Made by a program: the position numbers and the translations under genes. Source: Pseudomonas multiresinivorans (GTDB lineage Bacteria; Pseudomonadota; Gammaproteobacteria; Pseudomonadales; Pseudomonadaceae). Taken from it: a stretch of DNA of 64,000 nt. Below the pieces are notes generated by a model that did no database searches, had not been told where the DNA came from, and saw nothing but the letters and a program-made list of their open reading frames with translations. The stretch lies in contig NZ_CP048833.1 of assembly GCF_012971725.1 (NCBI RefSeq), positions 6,262,001-6,326,000 of the forward strand. Reading direction: 5' to 3'. Below, piece after piece: positions 1 to 8,212 of the stretch. Each line of letters begins with the position of its first letter. Position 1 is the first letter of the stretch.

Positions 1-89
1 AGCGTGACGCGCCGGCCGAGGCTTTTCGCGCGCGAGGCCGTGGGCGTCGCCTGGGTCTGCGGCAACGGGGCGCTGACAGCGATGTTCAT
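1..89 (-). CDS. ABC transporter permease, N-terminal fragment (cut by window edge)
   Basis: An ATG at 89 opens a minus-strand frame that stays open to the window edge (29 codons). It begins MNIAVSAPLPQ and becomes basic (SLGRRVT), as in the cytoplasmic N-terminus of PotB/PotH-type permeases before their first membrane segment. An AGGGA lies about 7 bases upstream. It follows the binding-protein gene on the same strand, and the ATPase and binding protein upstream otherwise lack a permease, so an inner-membrane permease of the same importer is the natural expectation. The identity is inferred from context; no diagnostic motif is visible in so few residues. Confidence 0.6.
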   Translation of the reverse strand, partial: MNIAVSAPLPQTQATPTASRAKSLGRRVT

Positions 90-125
90 GTTCGATTCCC
101 TACGCATGGAGTTACGCAGTTCCCC

Positions 126-205
126 TGTAGGAGCGCGCTTGCTCGCGAAAGAATTCACCGGCAGCTCGGGAGCTGGGCGGTTCGCGAGCAAGCTCGCTCC
201 TACAG
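126..205. repeat. REP pair (class A) between binding protein and permease genes
   Basis: Inverted arms TGTAGGAGCGCGCTTGCTCG and CGAGCAAGCTCGCTCCTACA face each other across about 30 bases. This is the common Pseudomonas REP doublet. It lies inside what looks like a transport operon and may stabilise the upstream mRNA, so that more binding protein than permease is made (inference). Confidence 0.9.
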
Positions 206-216
206 GGAGACCTTCC

Positions 217-1359
217 TCAGGCGGCCTTGAACCGCGCCATCAGTTCGGCGCGCGCCGGGCTGGTGAGGGTCGCCGCGGCGCCGAACTCCAGCGGCGACAG
301 GCGCTCGGCCGCCGGGTACATGATCGGGTCGTCGAGCATCTCCTTGGAGAGCAGCGCATCGACGCGCTTGTCGCCGCTCGGGTAGCCGTGGGAGAGCACC
401 TCCAGCTTGTTGTGTTGCGGATCGAGCAGGTAATTGATGAACGCGTAGGCCGCGTCACGGTGCTCGGCGCTCTTGGGAATGGCGAAGAAGTCACTCCAGA
501 TTTCGCCGCCTTCCTTGCCCAGCACGAAGGTCATGTCCGGGTTGTCGCGGTGCAGCTGCGAGGCGTCGCCGGTCCAGGCCATGGCCATCCAGGCGTCGCC
601 GTTGCGCAGCGAGGGCTGGATGTCGGAGTTGATCGCGAACAGGTGCGGCTTGGCCTGGATCAGCAGCTTCTCGGCCTCGGCCAGTTCCTTCGGGTCCAGC
701 GAATTGAAGCTGTAGCCGTAATACTTGAGTGCATTGCCGATGGCGGTGAGCTGGTAGTCGTGGACGATGGTGCGGCCCGAGGCGCTGGTCAGGGTCAGGT
801 CCCAGAACTGCTTCCAGGAGTCCGGGCTGCCCTTGACCTTGCTGGCGTCGTAGACGATGCCGGTGGTGCCCCAGTTCTTCGGCACCGCGTAGACCTTGCC
901 GTCCACCGTGCCCTGGGCCATGAAGCGTTCCTCGAAGGCCTTGGGGTCGAAGTTGGGGATGCGCGAGAGGTCCAGTGGTTCGATCAGCCCGAGCTGCACG
1001 TAGGTGCTGATGGTGTAGTTGGTCGGCACGAAGACGTCCCAGCCGCTGCCGCCGGCCTGCAGCTTGGCGAGCATCTCCTCGTTGGAGCCGAACACGTTCA
1101 TCTGCACCCGCGCACCGGTGGCCTTGGCGAAGGCGTCGAAGTTCTCCTGGCTGTGGTAGTTCGGCCAGGTGGCCAGGGCCAGGCGGTCGCCGATGTTGCT
1201 GCCCTCGGCAGCGTAAGCCTTGCCGCTCAGCAGACCGGGAGTGTTGGCGGCGACCACGGCCATCGCCAGGCCGAGACCGGTCTTGCCGAGAAAGTCGCGC
1301 CGCGTGATGGAGCCGTTTTCCCAGCTGCGCATCGTCTTGATGAAGCTCTTCTTGTCCAT
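217..1359 (-). CDS. Extracellular polyamine-type solute-binding protein (PotD/SpuD-like), Tat signal
   Basis: Periplasmic binding component of an ABC importer of the spermidine/putrescine family. The protein has 380 residues from the ATG at 1359, chosen over a GTG at 1365 because GGGGAG lies 5 bases upstream of the ATG. Residues 19-25 read TRRDFLG, followed by a hydrophobic stretch and an AYA-A cleavage site, so export is probably by the Tat pathway. The body has type-II binding-protein features such as GWDVFVPTNYTI, WKQFWDLT and GDAWMAMAWTGDASQ. The ATPase gene lies 60 bases upstream. The ligand cannot be read from sequence; a polyamine, amino acid or related amine is likely. Confidence 0.88.
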   Translation of the reverse strand: MDKKSFIKTMRSWENGSITRRDFLGKTGLGLAMAVVAANTPGLLSGKAYAAEGSNIGDRLALATWPNYHSQENFDAFAKATGARVQMNVFGSNEEMLAKLQAGGSGWDVFVPTNYTISTYVQLGLIEPLDLSRIPNFDPKAFEERFMAQGTVDGKVYAVPKNWGTTGIVYDASKVKGSPDSWKQFWDLTLTSASGRTIVHDYQLTAIGNALKYYGYSFNSLDPKELAEAEKLLIQAKPHLFAINSDIQPSLRNGDAWMAMAWTGDASQLHRDNPDMTFVLGKEGGEIWSDFFAIPKSAEHRDAAYAFINYLLDPQHNKLEVLSHGYPSGDKRVDALLSKEMLDDPIMYPAAERLSPLEFGAAATLTSPARAELMARFKAA

Positions 1360-1419
1360 CTTCACTCCCCGCCTGTCTGCTGATTGTCGTTATGGTTGGA
1401 TCGTCGGGCTGTGCCCGGT

Positions 1420-2535
1420 TCAAAGAGCCATGGCCAGGCCGCTGGCCTGGTTCCAGCCGACCTGCACCGGCGCGCCGTGCTCGAAGGCCTCAACCTCGCC
1501 GCCGGCCTTGCGCGGCACGCGCACGCAGACGATGCCGAAGGCGTCGGTGCGAACGCGGTATTCGGTGAGATTGCCCAGGTAGATGCGGTCCTCGACGCGG
1601 CCCTTCAGGCGCACCTCGCGCTGCAACTCCGAATCCGCAGCGGCGATGCCCACCAACTCGGGGCGCACGGCGATGCAACCCTCGGCCTGGGGTGAGAGCG
1701 AGGGGCCAGTGGGTGTCGGCGGGCTGCTCAGTTCCAACCCGGCCGGCGTGCCCAGCACCACGCGGCCGGAATCGAGGCGGCGAACGGTGCCGGCGAACAG
1801 GTTGGACTCGCCGATGAAGTCGGCCACGTAGCGGCTCGCCGGGGTCTCGTAGAGCGCCTCGGGAGTGGCGGTCTGGATGATCAGGCCGTCCTTCATGATG
1901 CTGATGCTGTCGCTCATCGACAGCGCTTCTTCCTGGTCATGGGTGACCAGCACGAAGGTGATGCCGACCTCGCGCTGCAGCCGCAGCAGCTCGGACTGCA
2001 TCTCCTTGCGCAGCTTGCGGTCCAGCGCCGCCAGCGGCTCGTCGAGCAGCAGCACGGTGGGCTTGTTCACCAGGGCGCGGGCCAGCGCCACGCGCTGCTG
2101 CTGGCCGCCGGAAAGCTCGTGGGGCTTGCGCGTGCCGAAACCGGAGAGGCGCACCATCTCCAGCGCCTCATCGGCCATGCGGCGCTGCTGCGCGCGGTCC
2201 GGGCGCGGCGTGCGGTAGCGCAGGCCGTAGGCGATGTTTTCGGCCACCGTCAGGTGCGGGAACAGTGCGTAATGCTGGAACACCATGTTCACCGCGCGCT
2301 GGTGCGCCGGCACCCCGGCCACCGCCTGGCCGGCCAGCAGGACCTCGCCTTCGCTGGGCTGCTCGAAGCCGGCGATCATCCGCAGGGTGGTGGTCTTGCC
2401 GCAGCCGGAGCTGCCGAGGAAGGAGTGGAAAGCGCCGCGCTTCACCTTGAAGCTCAGCCCGTTGACCGCCGGCACGCTGCCGTAGCGCTTGACCACGTTA
2501 CGGAACTCGATATCGACATCCTGACCGCTTTCCAT
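1420..2535 (-). CDS. ABC transporter ATP-binding protein (PotA family)
   Basis: Cytoplasmic ATPase of the importer whose binding protein and permease follow. It has 371 residues: Walker A GSSGCGKTTT (41-50), signature LSGGQQQ (141-147), Walker B VLLLDEPLAALD (about 161-172), an H-loop in LVTHDQEEAL, and a C-terminal TOBE-type region from about residue 235. This length and layout match PotA/FbpC-like ATPases. The start is the ATG at 2535, with GGGAG 7 bases upstream. It is the first gene of the transport group on this strand, with a REP and the LuxR gene upstream. Confidence 0.92.
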   Translation of the reverse strand: MESGQDVDIEFRNVVKRYGSVPAVNGLSFKVKRGAFHSFLGSSGCGKTTTLRMIAGFEQPSEGEVLLAGQAVAGVPAHQRAVNMVFQHYALFPHLTVAENIAYGLRYRTPRPDRAQQRRMADEALEMVRLSGFGTRKPHELSGGQQQRVALARALVNKPTVLLLDEPLAALDRKLRKEMQSELLRLQREVGITFVLVTHDQEEALSMSDSISIMKDGLIIQTATPEALYETPASRYVADFIGESNLFAGTVRRLDSGRVVLGTPAGLELSSPPTPTGPSLSPQAEGCIAVRPELVGIAAADSELQREVRLKGRVEDRIYLGNLTEYRVRTDAFGIVCVRVPRKAGGEVEAFEHGAPVQVGWNQASGLAMAL

Positions 2536-2663
2536 CACCGCGCTCCCACCTTGTTCTTGTTGGTGGTCACGCTAGCAATGGGGCTTTCGGGGTGTATATA
2601 TCCCTCGGGGGATAGATGGCGGGATTGGTTCTCCCGGCGCGTGATCGCGGGATGTGCATCCCT

Positions 2664-2740
2664 GTAGGAGCGAGCTTGCTCGCGAACCGCCCAGCGCCGG
2701 AGTTATCGGGGAGCCCGTTCGCGAGCAAGCTCGCTCCTAC
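2664..2740. repeat. REP pair (class A) between LuxR gene and ABC ATPase
   Basis: GTAGGAGCGAGCTTGCTCG and its reverse complement CGAGCAAGCTCGCTCCTAC flank a roughly 35-base centre. It fills the gap between the LuxR regulator stop and the ABC operon start, so the two are probably separate transcription units. Confidence 0.95.
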
Positions 2741-2754
2741 GAAGAGCCGTGCAC

Positions 2755-3573
2755 TTATCCCACCGCAAGCATCCCACCCGCCGCATCGCGCCCGGCCAGC
2801 TCGCGGATGAACAGCCCGAGCAGTTCCGACTGGCTGCCGATGCCGAGCTTGGCGTAAAGGTTCTTGCGATGGATCTTCACCGTGCCGGGGCTGATATCCA
2901 GCTGCTCGGCCACCGAGGCGCTGGAGTGGCCGCGCAGCAGCAGCTGGACGATCTCCTGCTCGCGGGGCGTGAGCAGCTGGGCGCCGAACTGGTCGAAGGC
3001 CTCGCGGATCTGGTAGTCCAGGTCCTGTGCCGGGCGCGGTTGCGCGCGGCGCAGTTCCCAGGCCTCGCGCACCACCTGCTCGACCACCGGCCGCGCGCAC
3101 TCAAGCAACTGCATCTCGTCGCGGCTGTAGGCCAGGCTGGAAGTCTTGCGCATCAGCGAAAGCACGGCGGTGGCACCGTCGGCCAGGTCGACGAAGAAGG
3201 CGATCTCCTCGGTCAGGCCGGTCTGCTGATAGTAGGTCTGGTAGTACTCGCCCACGTAGAAGTGGTCCGGCGCGAACTGCCGCAGACGCCACAGCCCCGG
3301 CGCCTGGTGGCGGGTGCAGGCGAGGTAGAAGGGATCGAGCAGGTAGGGGCCGACCTGGTAGTCCTCGACGTAGACGTGGCGGATGTCGGCCGGGAAGGTG
3401 TCGAACAGGTCCAGTGGGCGGTGGTTGCCTTCGTAGACGAAGAGCACGAAGTTATCCACCGCACAGACCTGCTGCAGCCACTGGCTGAGGCCGAGCAGGC
3501 GCGGGCGACCGGCGGCCAGCGGGAGCAGATGGGCGACTCCGCCGGTCCAGGCTTTGAGTTCCTTGTGGCGCAT
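2755..3573 (-). CDS. LuxR-family transcriptional regulator
   Basis: DNA-binding regulator of 272 residues. The C-terminal 72 residues hold a GerE/LuxR helix-turn-helix (LTPREQEIVQLLLRG at about 201, then TVKIHRKNLYAKLGI). The N-terminal 190 residues form a probable sensory domain with no autoinducer-type signature I recognise and no receiver-domain aspartate pattern. I chose the ATG at 3573 (MRHKELK) over a start 30 codons upstream because the extra residues look non-coding. It lies just upstream of the ABC importer on the same strand, so control of that importer is plausible but is inferred only from position. Confidence 0.85.
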   Translation of the reverse strand: MRHKELKAWTGGVAHLLPLAAGRPRLLGLSQWLQQVCAVDNFVLFVYEGNHRPLDLFDTFPADIRHVYVEDYQVGPYLLDPFYLACTRHQAPGLWRLRQFAPDHFYVGEYYQTYYQQTGLTEEIAFFVDLADGATAVLSLMRKTSSLAYSRDEMQLLECARPVVEQVVREAWELRRAQPRPAQDLDYQIREAFDQFGAQLLTPREQEIVQLLLRGHSSASVAEQLDISPGTVKIHRKNLYAKLGIGSQSELLGLFIRELAGRDAAGGMLAVG

Positions 3574-3742
3574 GGGCTGTCGTTCTTGTTGTGTGCGCGA
3601 TGGGCACACTATAGGCGTTCGGGATTCCACACGGAAATGCAGCTTTTGCGCCACACCGCGCAAGACCCCGCCACGCCTGGAGACAGCCCCGACTCAGCCC
3701 TCGGCGACGCACCGCGATGAAGCAGGCGCGCGCCTTATCGGC

Positions 3743-5122
3743 TCAGGGGCGGCGAGCGCCCTTGCCGCCGGGCTTTCCGGAAGGCTTGCCAGCGGCGGGC
3801 TTGCCACCGGCCGGCTTCCCTCCCAGGCCAAAGCCCGGCGCCTTGCGCACTGCCTTGACCTGCGGCTTGTCGTCCAGGAGCGAGCCCAGGTGGACCTTGC
3901 CCGGCTTGCCTTCGGGCACCTTGGGTTGCTTGGGCTTCTTCGGCTTTTTCGTTATCTGGCCGCCAGGGGCGGTGACGGGCACCCGGTGTTCCGCCTCGAA
4001 GCCATCTTCTTCCTGGCGCTGCAGGGTCTGGCCGATCAGCGTCTCGATGGCCGCCAGCTGCTGAACTTCGTCGGCACAGACCAGCGAGATCGCCTGCCCG
4101 CTGGCGCCGGCGCGACCGGTACGGCCGATGCGGTGCACGTAGTCTTCGGGGACGATGGGCAGGTCGAAGTTGACCACCAGCGGCATTTCCTCGATATCCA
4201 GGCCGCGGGCGGCGACGTCAGTGGCAATCAGGAAGTCCACTTCGCCAGCCTTGAACCGCGCCAGCGCGCGCAAGCGCGACGGCTGCGGCTTGTCACCGTG
4301 GATCGAGTCGGCGCGGATGCCTTCTTTCTGCAACAGGCCAACCAGCTCGTCGACGCCCTTACGGGTCTTGGCGAACACCAGCGCCTGGCGCCAACCCTGC
4401 TCGCGCATCAGGTGCAGGAACAGTTCGGCCTTGCGCTTCTTGTCCACGGTGACCAGGTGCTGCTTCACCGTCTTCGCCGCCGTGTTGCGCGGCGCCACGT
4501 CGATGGTCAGCGGGTCGCGCAGCAGCTCGCGAGCCATCTGGCGGATGGCGTCGGAGAAGGTCGCGGAGAACAGCAGGGTCTGCCGGCGCCTGGGTAGCGC
4601 GGCGAAGACCTCGTCCAGCTCGCGGGCAAAGCCCAGGTCGAGCATGCGGTCGGCTTCGTCCAGCACCAGCGCCTGCAGCTGGGTGAATTTCAGGGCGTTC
4701 TGCCGGTACAGGTCGAGCAGGCGGCCGGGGGTGGCCACCAGCACGTCGACGCCCTTGCGCAGCTTCATCATCTGCGGGTTGATGCTGACCCCGCCATAGG
4801 CCACGGCCGTGCGCAGCGGCACATGCTGGCCGTAGGCGCGGAAGCTCTCGTGGACCTGCTCGGCCAGTTCACGGGTCGGCACCAGCACCAGCGCGCGAAT
4901 GGAGTTGGCCCCCACCTGCGGGCCTTCCTGCAGCAGCTTCTGCAACAGCGGCAAGGCGAAACCGGCGGTCTTGCCGGTACCGGTCTGCGCGGCGGCGAGC
5001 AGGTCGCGGCCCTTGAGCACGGCCGGAATGGCCTGGGCCTGCACCGCCGTCGGGTTCTGGTAGCCGAGCCCGTCGAGGGCGCGCAGGAGGGGATCGATCA
5101 GGCCGAGGTTGGCGAAGGTCAT
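3743..5122 (-). CDS. rhlE: DEAD-box ATP-dependent RNA helicase, RhlE type
   Basis: ATP-driven RNA unwinding enzyme, 459 residues from the ATG at 5122. Motifs in order are AQTGTGKT (45-52), PTRELAEQ, TPGRLLDL, DEADRMLDLGF, SATFSDA, and HRIGRTGRAG. From about residue 375 the tail is rich in Lys, Pro and Gly with repeated KPAGGKPA-like units, typical of RhlE RNA-binding tails. The family acts in ribosome assembly and RNA turnover. The longer upstream reading (MPPIPNS...) is less likely because conservation begins at MTFANLGL. The NYN gene lies about 50 bases upstream on the same strand and may share its transcript. Confidence 0.93.
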   Translation of the reverse strand: MTFANLGLIDPLLRALDGLGYQNPTAVQAQAIPAVLKGRDLLAAAQTGTGKTAGFALPLLQKLLQEGPQVGANSIRALVLVPTRELAEQVHESFRAYGQHVPLRTAVAYGGVSINPQMMKLRKGVDVLVATPGRLLDLYRQNALKFTQLQALVLDEADRMLDLGFARELDEVFAALPRRRQTLLFSATFSDAIRQMARELLRDPLTIDVAPRNTAAKTVKQHLVTVDKKRKAELFLHLMREQGWRQALVFAKTRKGVDELVGLLQKEGIRADSIHGDKPQPSRLRALARFKAGEVDFLIATDVAARGLDIEEMPLVVNFDLPIVPEDYVHRIGRTGRAGASGQAISLVCADEVQQLAAIETLIGQTLQRQEEDGFEAEHRVPVTAPGGQITKKPKKPKQPKVPEGKPGKVHLGSLLDDKPQVKAVRKAPGFGLGGKPAGGKPAAGKPSGKPGGKGARRP

Positions 5123-5172
5123 GGAGCGCTCGCAATACGAATTCGGAATGGGCGGCATTGTAGCCGCAAGGC

Positions 5173-5649
5173 TCAGGAACGCAGCAGCAGCGCGCCTTCG
5201 ATGGGCACGTAGCGGCTGGCCGCACGGATCAGCGCCTGGGCGGTGAGGCCCGGCACGCCGTAGGCGGTGGCATCGGTGCCGCCGGCGCGGACGCGGTCCA
5301 GGAGCAGGTCGAAGTCACCGTCGCCGGAAGCCAGCACGACTTCGTCCACGTTCGGCGCGGCGTCGAGGATATCGATGGTGATGCCCACGTCCCAGTCGCC
5401 CTTGGCCGAGCCGTCGGCGCGCTGGATGTAGGGCTTGAGCTTCACGGTGAAGCCGAGCTTGCGCAGGATCTGCTGGAACTGCTGCTGCTTCGCATCGCCC
5501 CGGTCGATGGCATAGGCGTAGGCCTGGACGATGTTGCCCTGGGCACTCAGCTCGGCCCACAGGGCGGCGTAGTTGAAGTGGCAGCCGTAGGCCTGACGCA
5601 CGGTGTAGTAGAGGTTCTGCACGTCGGCGAACAGGGCGATGGTCTTCAA
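5173..5649 (-). CDS. NYN-domain (LabA/PIN-like) putative ribonuclease
   Basis: A 158-residue protein made almost entirely of one NYN domain, the PIN-like metal-dependent nuclease fold. Conserved acidic positions are visible in FADVQNLYYTV (N-terminus), GDWDVGITIDILD (middle) and LASGDGDFDLLLDRVR. Close relatives are annotated as LabA-like or DUF88 proteins. RNA cleavage is the family expectation and the substrate is unknown. It sits directly upstream of rhlE on the same strand, so a shared RNA-metabolism role is possible (inference). Confidence 0.85.
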   Translation of the reverse strand: MKTIALFADVQNLYYTVRQAYGCHFNYAALWAELSAQGNIVQAYAYAIDRGDAKQQQFQQILRKLGFTVKLKPYIQRADGSAKGDWDVGITIDILDAAPNVDEVVLASGDGDFDLLLDRVRAGGTDATAYGVPGLTAQALIRAASRYVPIEGALLLRS

Positions 5650-5729
5650 CTATGACTCCGGGACTCGAACAGCGGGGGCGCATTATCGGCACAGCGGCGC
5701 GCCCCCGCCAGTCCCGGCGGGCGGGCGGC

Positions 5730-6476
5730 TCAGCTGAACATGTCGCCGTCGTCGCCACCGAAGAAGCCGGAGTCGTCGCCGAAGCTGCCGCCGTCGTCGT
5801 AGTTGGCGTCACTGAAATTGCTGTCGGCGTAGCGGTCGCCGCCGCCAAAGGAGTCGTCCGTCCGCGAGTCGTCGAAGTTCGAAGGCTCCGGCTGCACCGG
5901 CTGTTCCTGGATCACTTCGACGATTTCCTGCGGCTGGTTGTGGTGGAACATGCTGGTCAGCAGGTCCGCCACCATCACCCCGCCGGCCACGCCCGCGGCG
6001 GTCTGCAGCGCACCGCGCATGAAGCCACCGCCCTGGGGTGCGGCTTGCGCCGGCTGTGCGGGGCGGAAGTCGTTGGGATTGCCGGCCGCAGGATTATTGG
6101 CGTACGCCGCATTGCCGCCAGGCTGCGAGAAACGTGTCTGGCCCCAGCCGTCCGGGCGCTGCTGCGGTTGCGCCGCGCGCTGCTCCTGGCTCTGGCCGCC
6201 GCCGAACAGCCCGGCGAGGAAGCCGCCGCTGCTCGGGCGCTGCTCCTGAGCCCTGGCCTGCTGCGCTTCGAGTTCCTTGACGCGCTGGTCCAGGCGCTTG
6301 ATCGCCGCTTCCTGGATCAGCATCGCCTGGGCCATGTAGTACGGCGCGGCCGGCTGTTGCACCAGGTGCCTGTTGATCTGCGCCTCGGCGTCGGCGTCGC
6401 GGGGCGCGGTCTGCGACTCGGCGTCACGCAGGCGGGTGAACAGACCATCGATCAGGGATTGCTCTTCGGAATTCAT
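5730..6476 (-). CDS. DUF2076 family protein
   Basis: A protein of 248 residues starting at MNSEEQSLIDGLFTRL, the conserved opening of DUF2076 proteins. After the helical N-terminus (with a short coiled coil around IKRLDQRVKELEAQQ) comes a Gln/Gly/Pro-rich middle, a Gly-rich hydrophobic hairpin (GGFMRGALQTAAGVAGGVMV) and a very acidic, Gly-rich tail ending DDGDMFS. There is no signal peptide. The function of this family is not established; the composition suggests a membrane-associated or scaffold protein. Confidence 0.8.
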   Translation of the reverse strand: MNSEEQSLIDGLFTRLRDAESQTAPRDADAEAQINRHLVQQPAAPYYMAQAMLIQEAAIKRLDQRVKELEAQQARAQEQRPSSGGFLAGLFGGGQSQEQRAAQPQQRPDGWGQTRFSQPGGNAAYANNPAAGNPNDFRPAQPAQAAPQGGGFMRGALQTAAGVAGGVMVADLLTSMFHHNQPQEIVEVIQEQPVQPEPSNFDDSRTDDSFGGGDRYADSNFSDANYDDGGSFGDDSGFFGGDDGDMFS

Positions 6477-6635
6477 GGCAGGCCTCGAGTGAGCGGGTGG
6501 TTCAAAACGGATCGCTGTAGCGAAACATTGGATCGGGTCGGAAAAAAACAAGTTCCGGTCACAGAATTCTTGCGCCTTCTATCTGAGGGTTTGCTTAAGT
6601 TAGAGTCGAAGCCCTCGGACAGTATCGGGTTACTG

Positions 6636-7286
6636 ATGAATCCCCTTTCCATCCTCCGCGACACCTGGTTCTTCTTCTCCCGTCATCTGGGCACCCTGGT
6701 GCCGCTGTGTCTGCCGTGGATCGTCATCGAGACGCTGGTGCAGCAACAGATCAACGTCGCCGCCGGCTCGCAGAACTTCGCCCCGTGGGGCATGGCCGCG
6801 GGCTTGGTGTTCTACCCGATCTACACCGCCAGCCTGATCCTCTACATGATCGACGCGGGCGAAGGTGTAGAGCGCAGCGTGCGCGAACTGTGGAGCGCAG
6901 CGTTGCGCCTGTGGCCGGCTTTCGCCCTGCTCTCGGCGATCTCCTCGCTGCTGATCGTGATCGGCCTGTACCTGATGGTACTGCCGGGCATCTTCGTGAT
7001 GATCAAGCTGGCCTTCGCCGAATTCCTCCTGGCGCAGCGCGGCCGCGCGCCAATCGACGCGATGCGCGAGAGCTTCAGCCTGACCACCGGGCATTTCTTC
7101 CTGCTGCTGATCACCTCGCTGGCCATCCTCGCACCGGTGTGGATCGCCGAAGGCTGGATCACCGAGGCCGGCAAGGATGCGCCGGTACTCAGCGTCGCGC
7201 TGCACTCGCTGAGCGGGTTTTTCCAGCTGCTGCTGACGGTGGCCGCGTACCGCATCTTCATCCTGCTTGGCCGCGAGGCCGCCTAA
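6636..7286 (+). CDS. YciC-like integral membrane protein
   Basis: A protein of 216 residues starting MNPLSILRDTWFFFSRHLGTL, as in the YciC/UPF0259 family of inner-membrane proteins. Five to six hydrophobic segments are visible (for example LIVIGLYLMVLPGIFVMIKL and FLLLITSLAILAPVWI). I chose the ATG at 6636 because the upstream reading lies over the opposite-strand DUF2076 gene. Function is unknown. A stem-loop follows the stop. Confidence 0.82.
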   Translation: MNPLSILRDTWFFFSRHLGTLVPLCLPWIVIETLVQQQINVAAGSQNFAPWGMAAGLVFYPIYTASLILYMIDAGEGVERSVRELWSAALRLWPAFALLSAISSLLIVIGLYLMVLPGIFVMIKLAFAEFLLAQRGRAPIDAMRESFSLTTGHFFLLLITSLAILAPVWIAEGWITEAGKDAPVLSVALHSLSGFFQLLLTVAAYRIFILLGREAA

Positions 7287-7307
7287 GCGGCAGCAAGTCG
7301 CAACAAA

Positions 7308-7334
7308 TACCCCGGCACGTCGCGGGCCGGGGTT
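7308..7334 (+). terminator. Stem-loop after the YciC-like gene
   Basis: CCCCGGC and GCCGGGG pair across a short loop 22 bases after the stop, followed by only TTCT. It could act as a weak terminator before the VOC gene. Confidence 0.45.
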
Positions 7335-7374
7335 CTACGCTGGAGTTTCCTTTCCCCGAGTATGGAGACTCGCC

Positions 7375-7806
7375 GTGAGCGACTTCCCGCCCAGCTGCCT
7401 TTCGCACATTTCCATCGGCACCAACGACTACCCGCGCGCCAAGGCGTTCTATGACGCCGTGCTGCCGACCCTGGGCTGCCAACAGATCATGGAGCACCCC
7501 GGAGCCGTGGCCTACGGCCGCGCCTTCCCGGAGTTCTGGCTGCAGACGCCGATCGACGGGCGCCCGGCCAGCGTCGGCAACGGCACGCACTTCGGCTTCA
7601 TGGCCAACTCCCGCGAGGAAGTGGACGCCTTCTATCGCGCCGCGATAGCCGCCGGCGCCACCGACGAAGGCGCCCCCGGCCCGCGCCCGCTCTATGGCGA
7701 TCCGTACTACGGCTGCTTCATCCGCGACCTGGACGGGCACAAGATCGAGGCGTCGTTCTGGGACATGGCATTGGCGGACGGCTCGTTCGACTCGCACTCA
7801 CATTGA
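7375..7806 (+). CDS. VOC (glyoxalase/bleomycin-resistance fold) family protein
   Basis: A 143-residue single VOC domain beginning SCLSHISIGTNDYPRAKAFYDAVLPTLG, with the usual metal-site strands LSHISIG, GTHFGFMA and CFIRDLDGHKIEASFWD. The start is a GTG at 7375 with GGAG about 7 bases upstream. Members are metal-dependent lyases or dioxygenases or binding proteins; the substrate cannot be assigned. The gene stands alone, and its stop is followed at once by the REP cluster. Confidence 0.85.
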   Translation: MSDFPPSCLSHISIGTNDYPRAKAFYDAVLPTLGCQQIMEHPGAVAYGRAFPEFWLQTPIDGRPASVGNGTHFGFMANSREEVDAFYRAAIAAGATDEGAPGPRPLYGDPYYGCFIRDLDGHKIEASFWDMALADGSFDSHSH

Positions 7807-8212
7807 GCGTAGGAGCGGACTCTGTCCGCGATTGGCCTGGCGCGAGGTGCGATCGATCGCGGACGAAGTCCGCTCCTACCCACCGAGCAGGCACCCCTCG
7901 CCGGGCAGGCAAGGAGCCTTGTAGGAGCGAGCTTGCTCGCGAACCCGCTCCACTTTGGCGTCGTCGATAAATCCGTTCGCGAGCAAGCTCGCTCCTACAG
8001 GCACGGTTTTCTGAGCGTAGGGCGGACTCTGTCCCCGATTGGCCTCGGCGTGAAGTGAAACCGATCGCGGACGAAGTCCGCTCCTACCCACCGAGCAGGC
8101 ACCCCTCGCAGGGCAGGCAAGGAGCCTTGTAGGAGCGAGCTTGCTCGCGAACCCGCCCCACTTTGGCGTCGTCGATGAATCCGTTCGTGAGCAGGCTCGC
8201 TCCTGCGAAAAG
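7807..8212. repeat. Gene-free REP cluster with a tandem duplication
   Basis: This 406-base gap holds four REP doublets in the order class B (7809-7879), class A (7921-7998), class B (8017-8087), class A (8129-8206). Class B has arms GTAGGAGCGGACT...GTCCGC; class A has GTAGGAGCGAGCTTG arms. The second B-A pair repeats the first, including the unique linker CACCCCTCGC-GGGCAGGCAAGGAGCC and the class A centre ACTTTGGCGTCGTCGAT, at an offset of about 208 bases. It is therefore a diverged direct duplication of about 195 bases. Confidence 0.93.

Noticed and set aside
4..1383. A 459-codon plus-strand frame over the binding-protein gene
   Set aside because: No domain, composition of an antisense shadow, and it runs through the REP at 126-205.
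7807..8212. CRISPR array reading of the regularly spaced repeats
   Set aside because: Units are inverted REP doublets of two classes with non-uniform spacing and no cas genes nearby.
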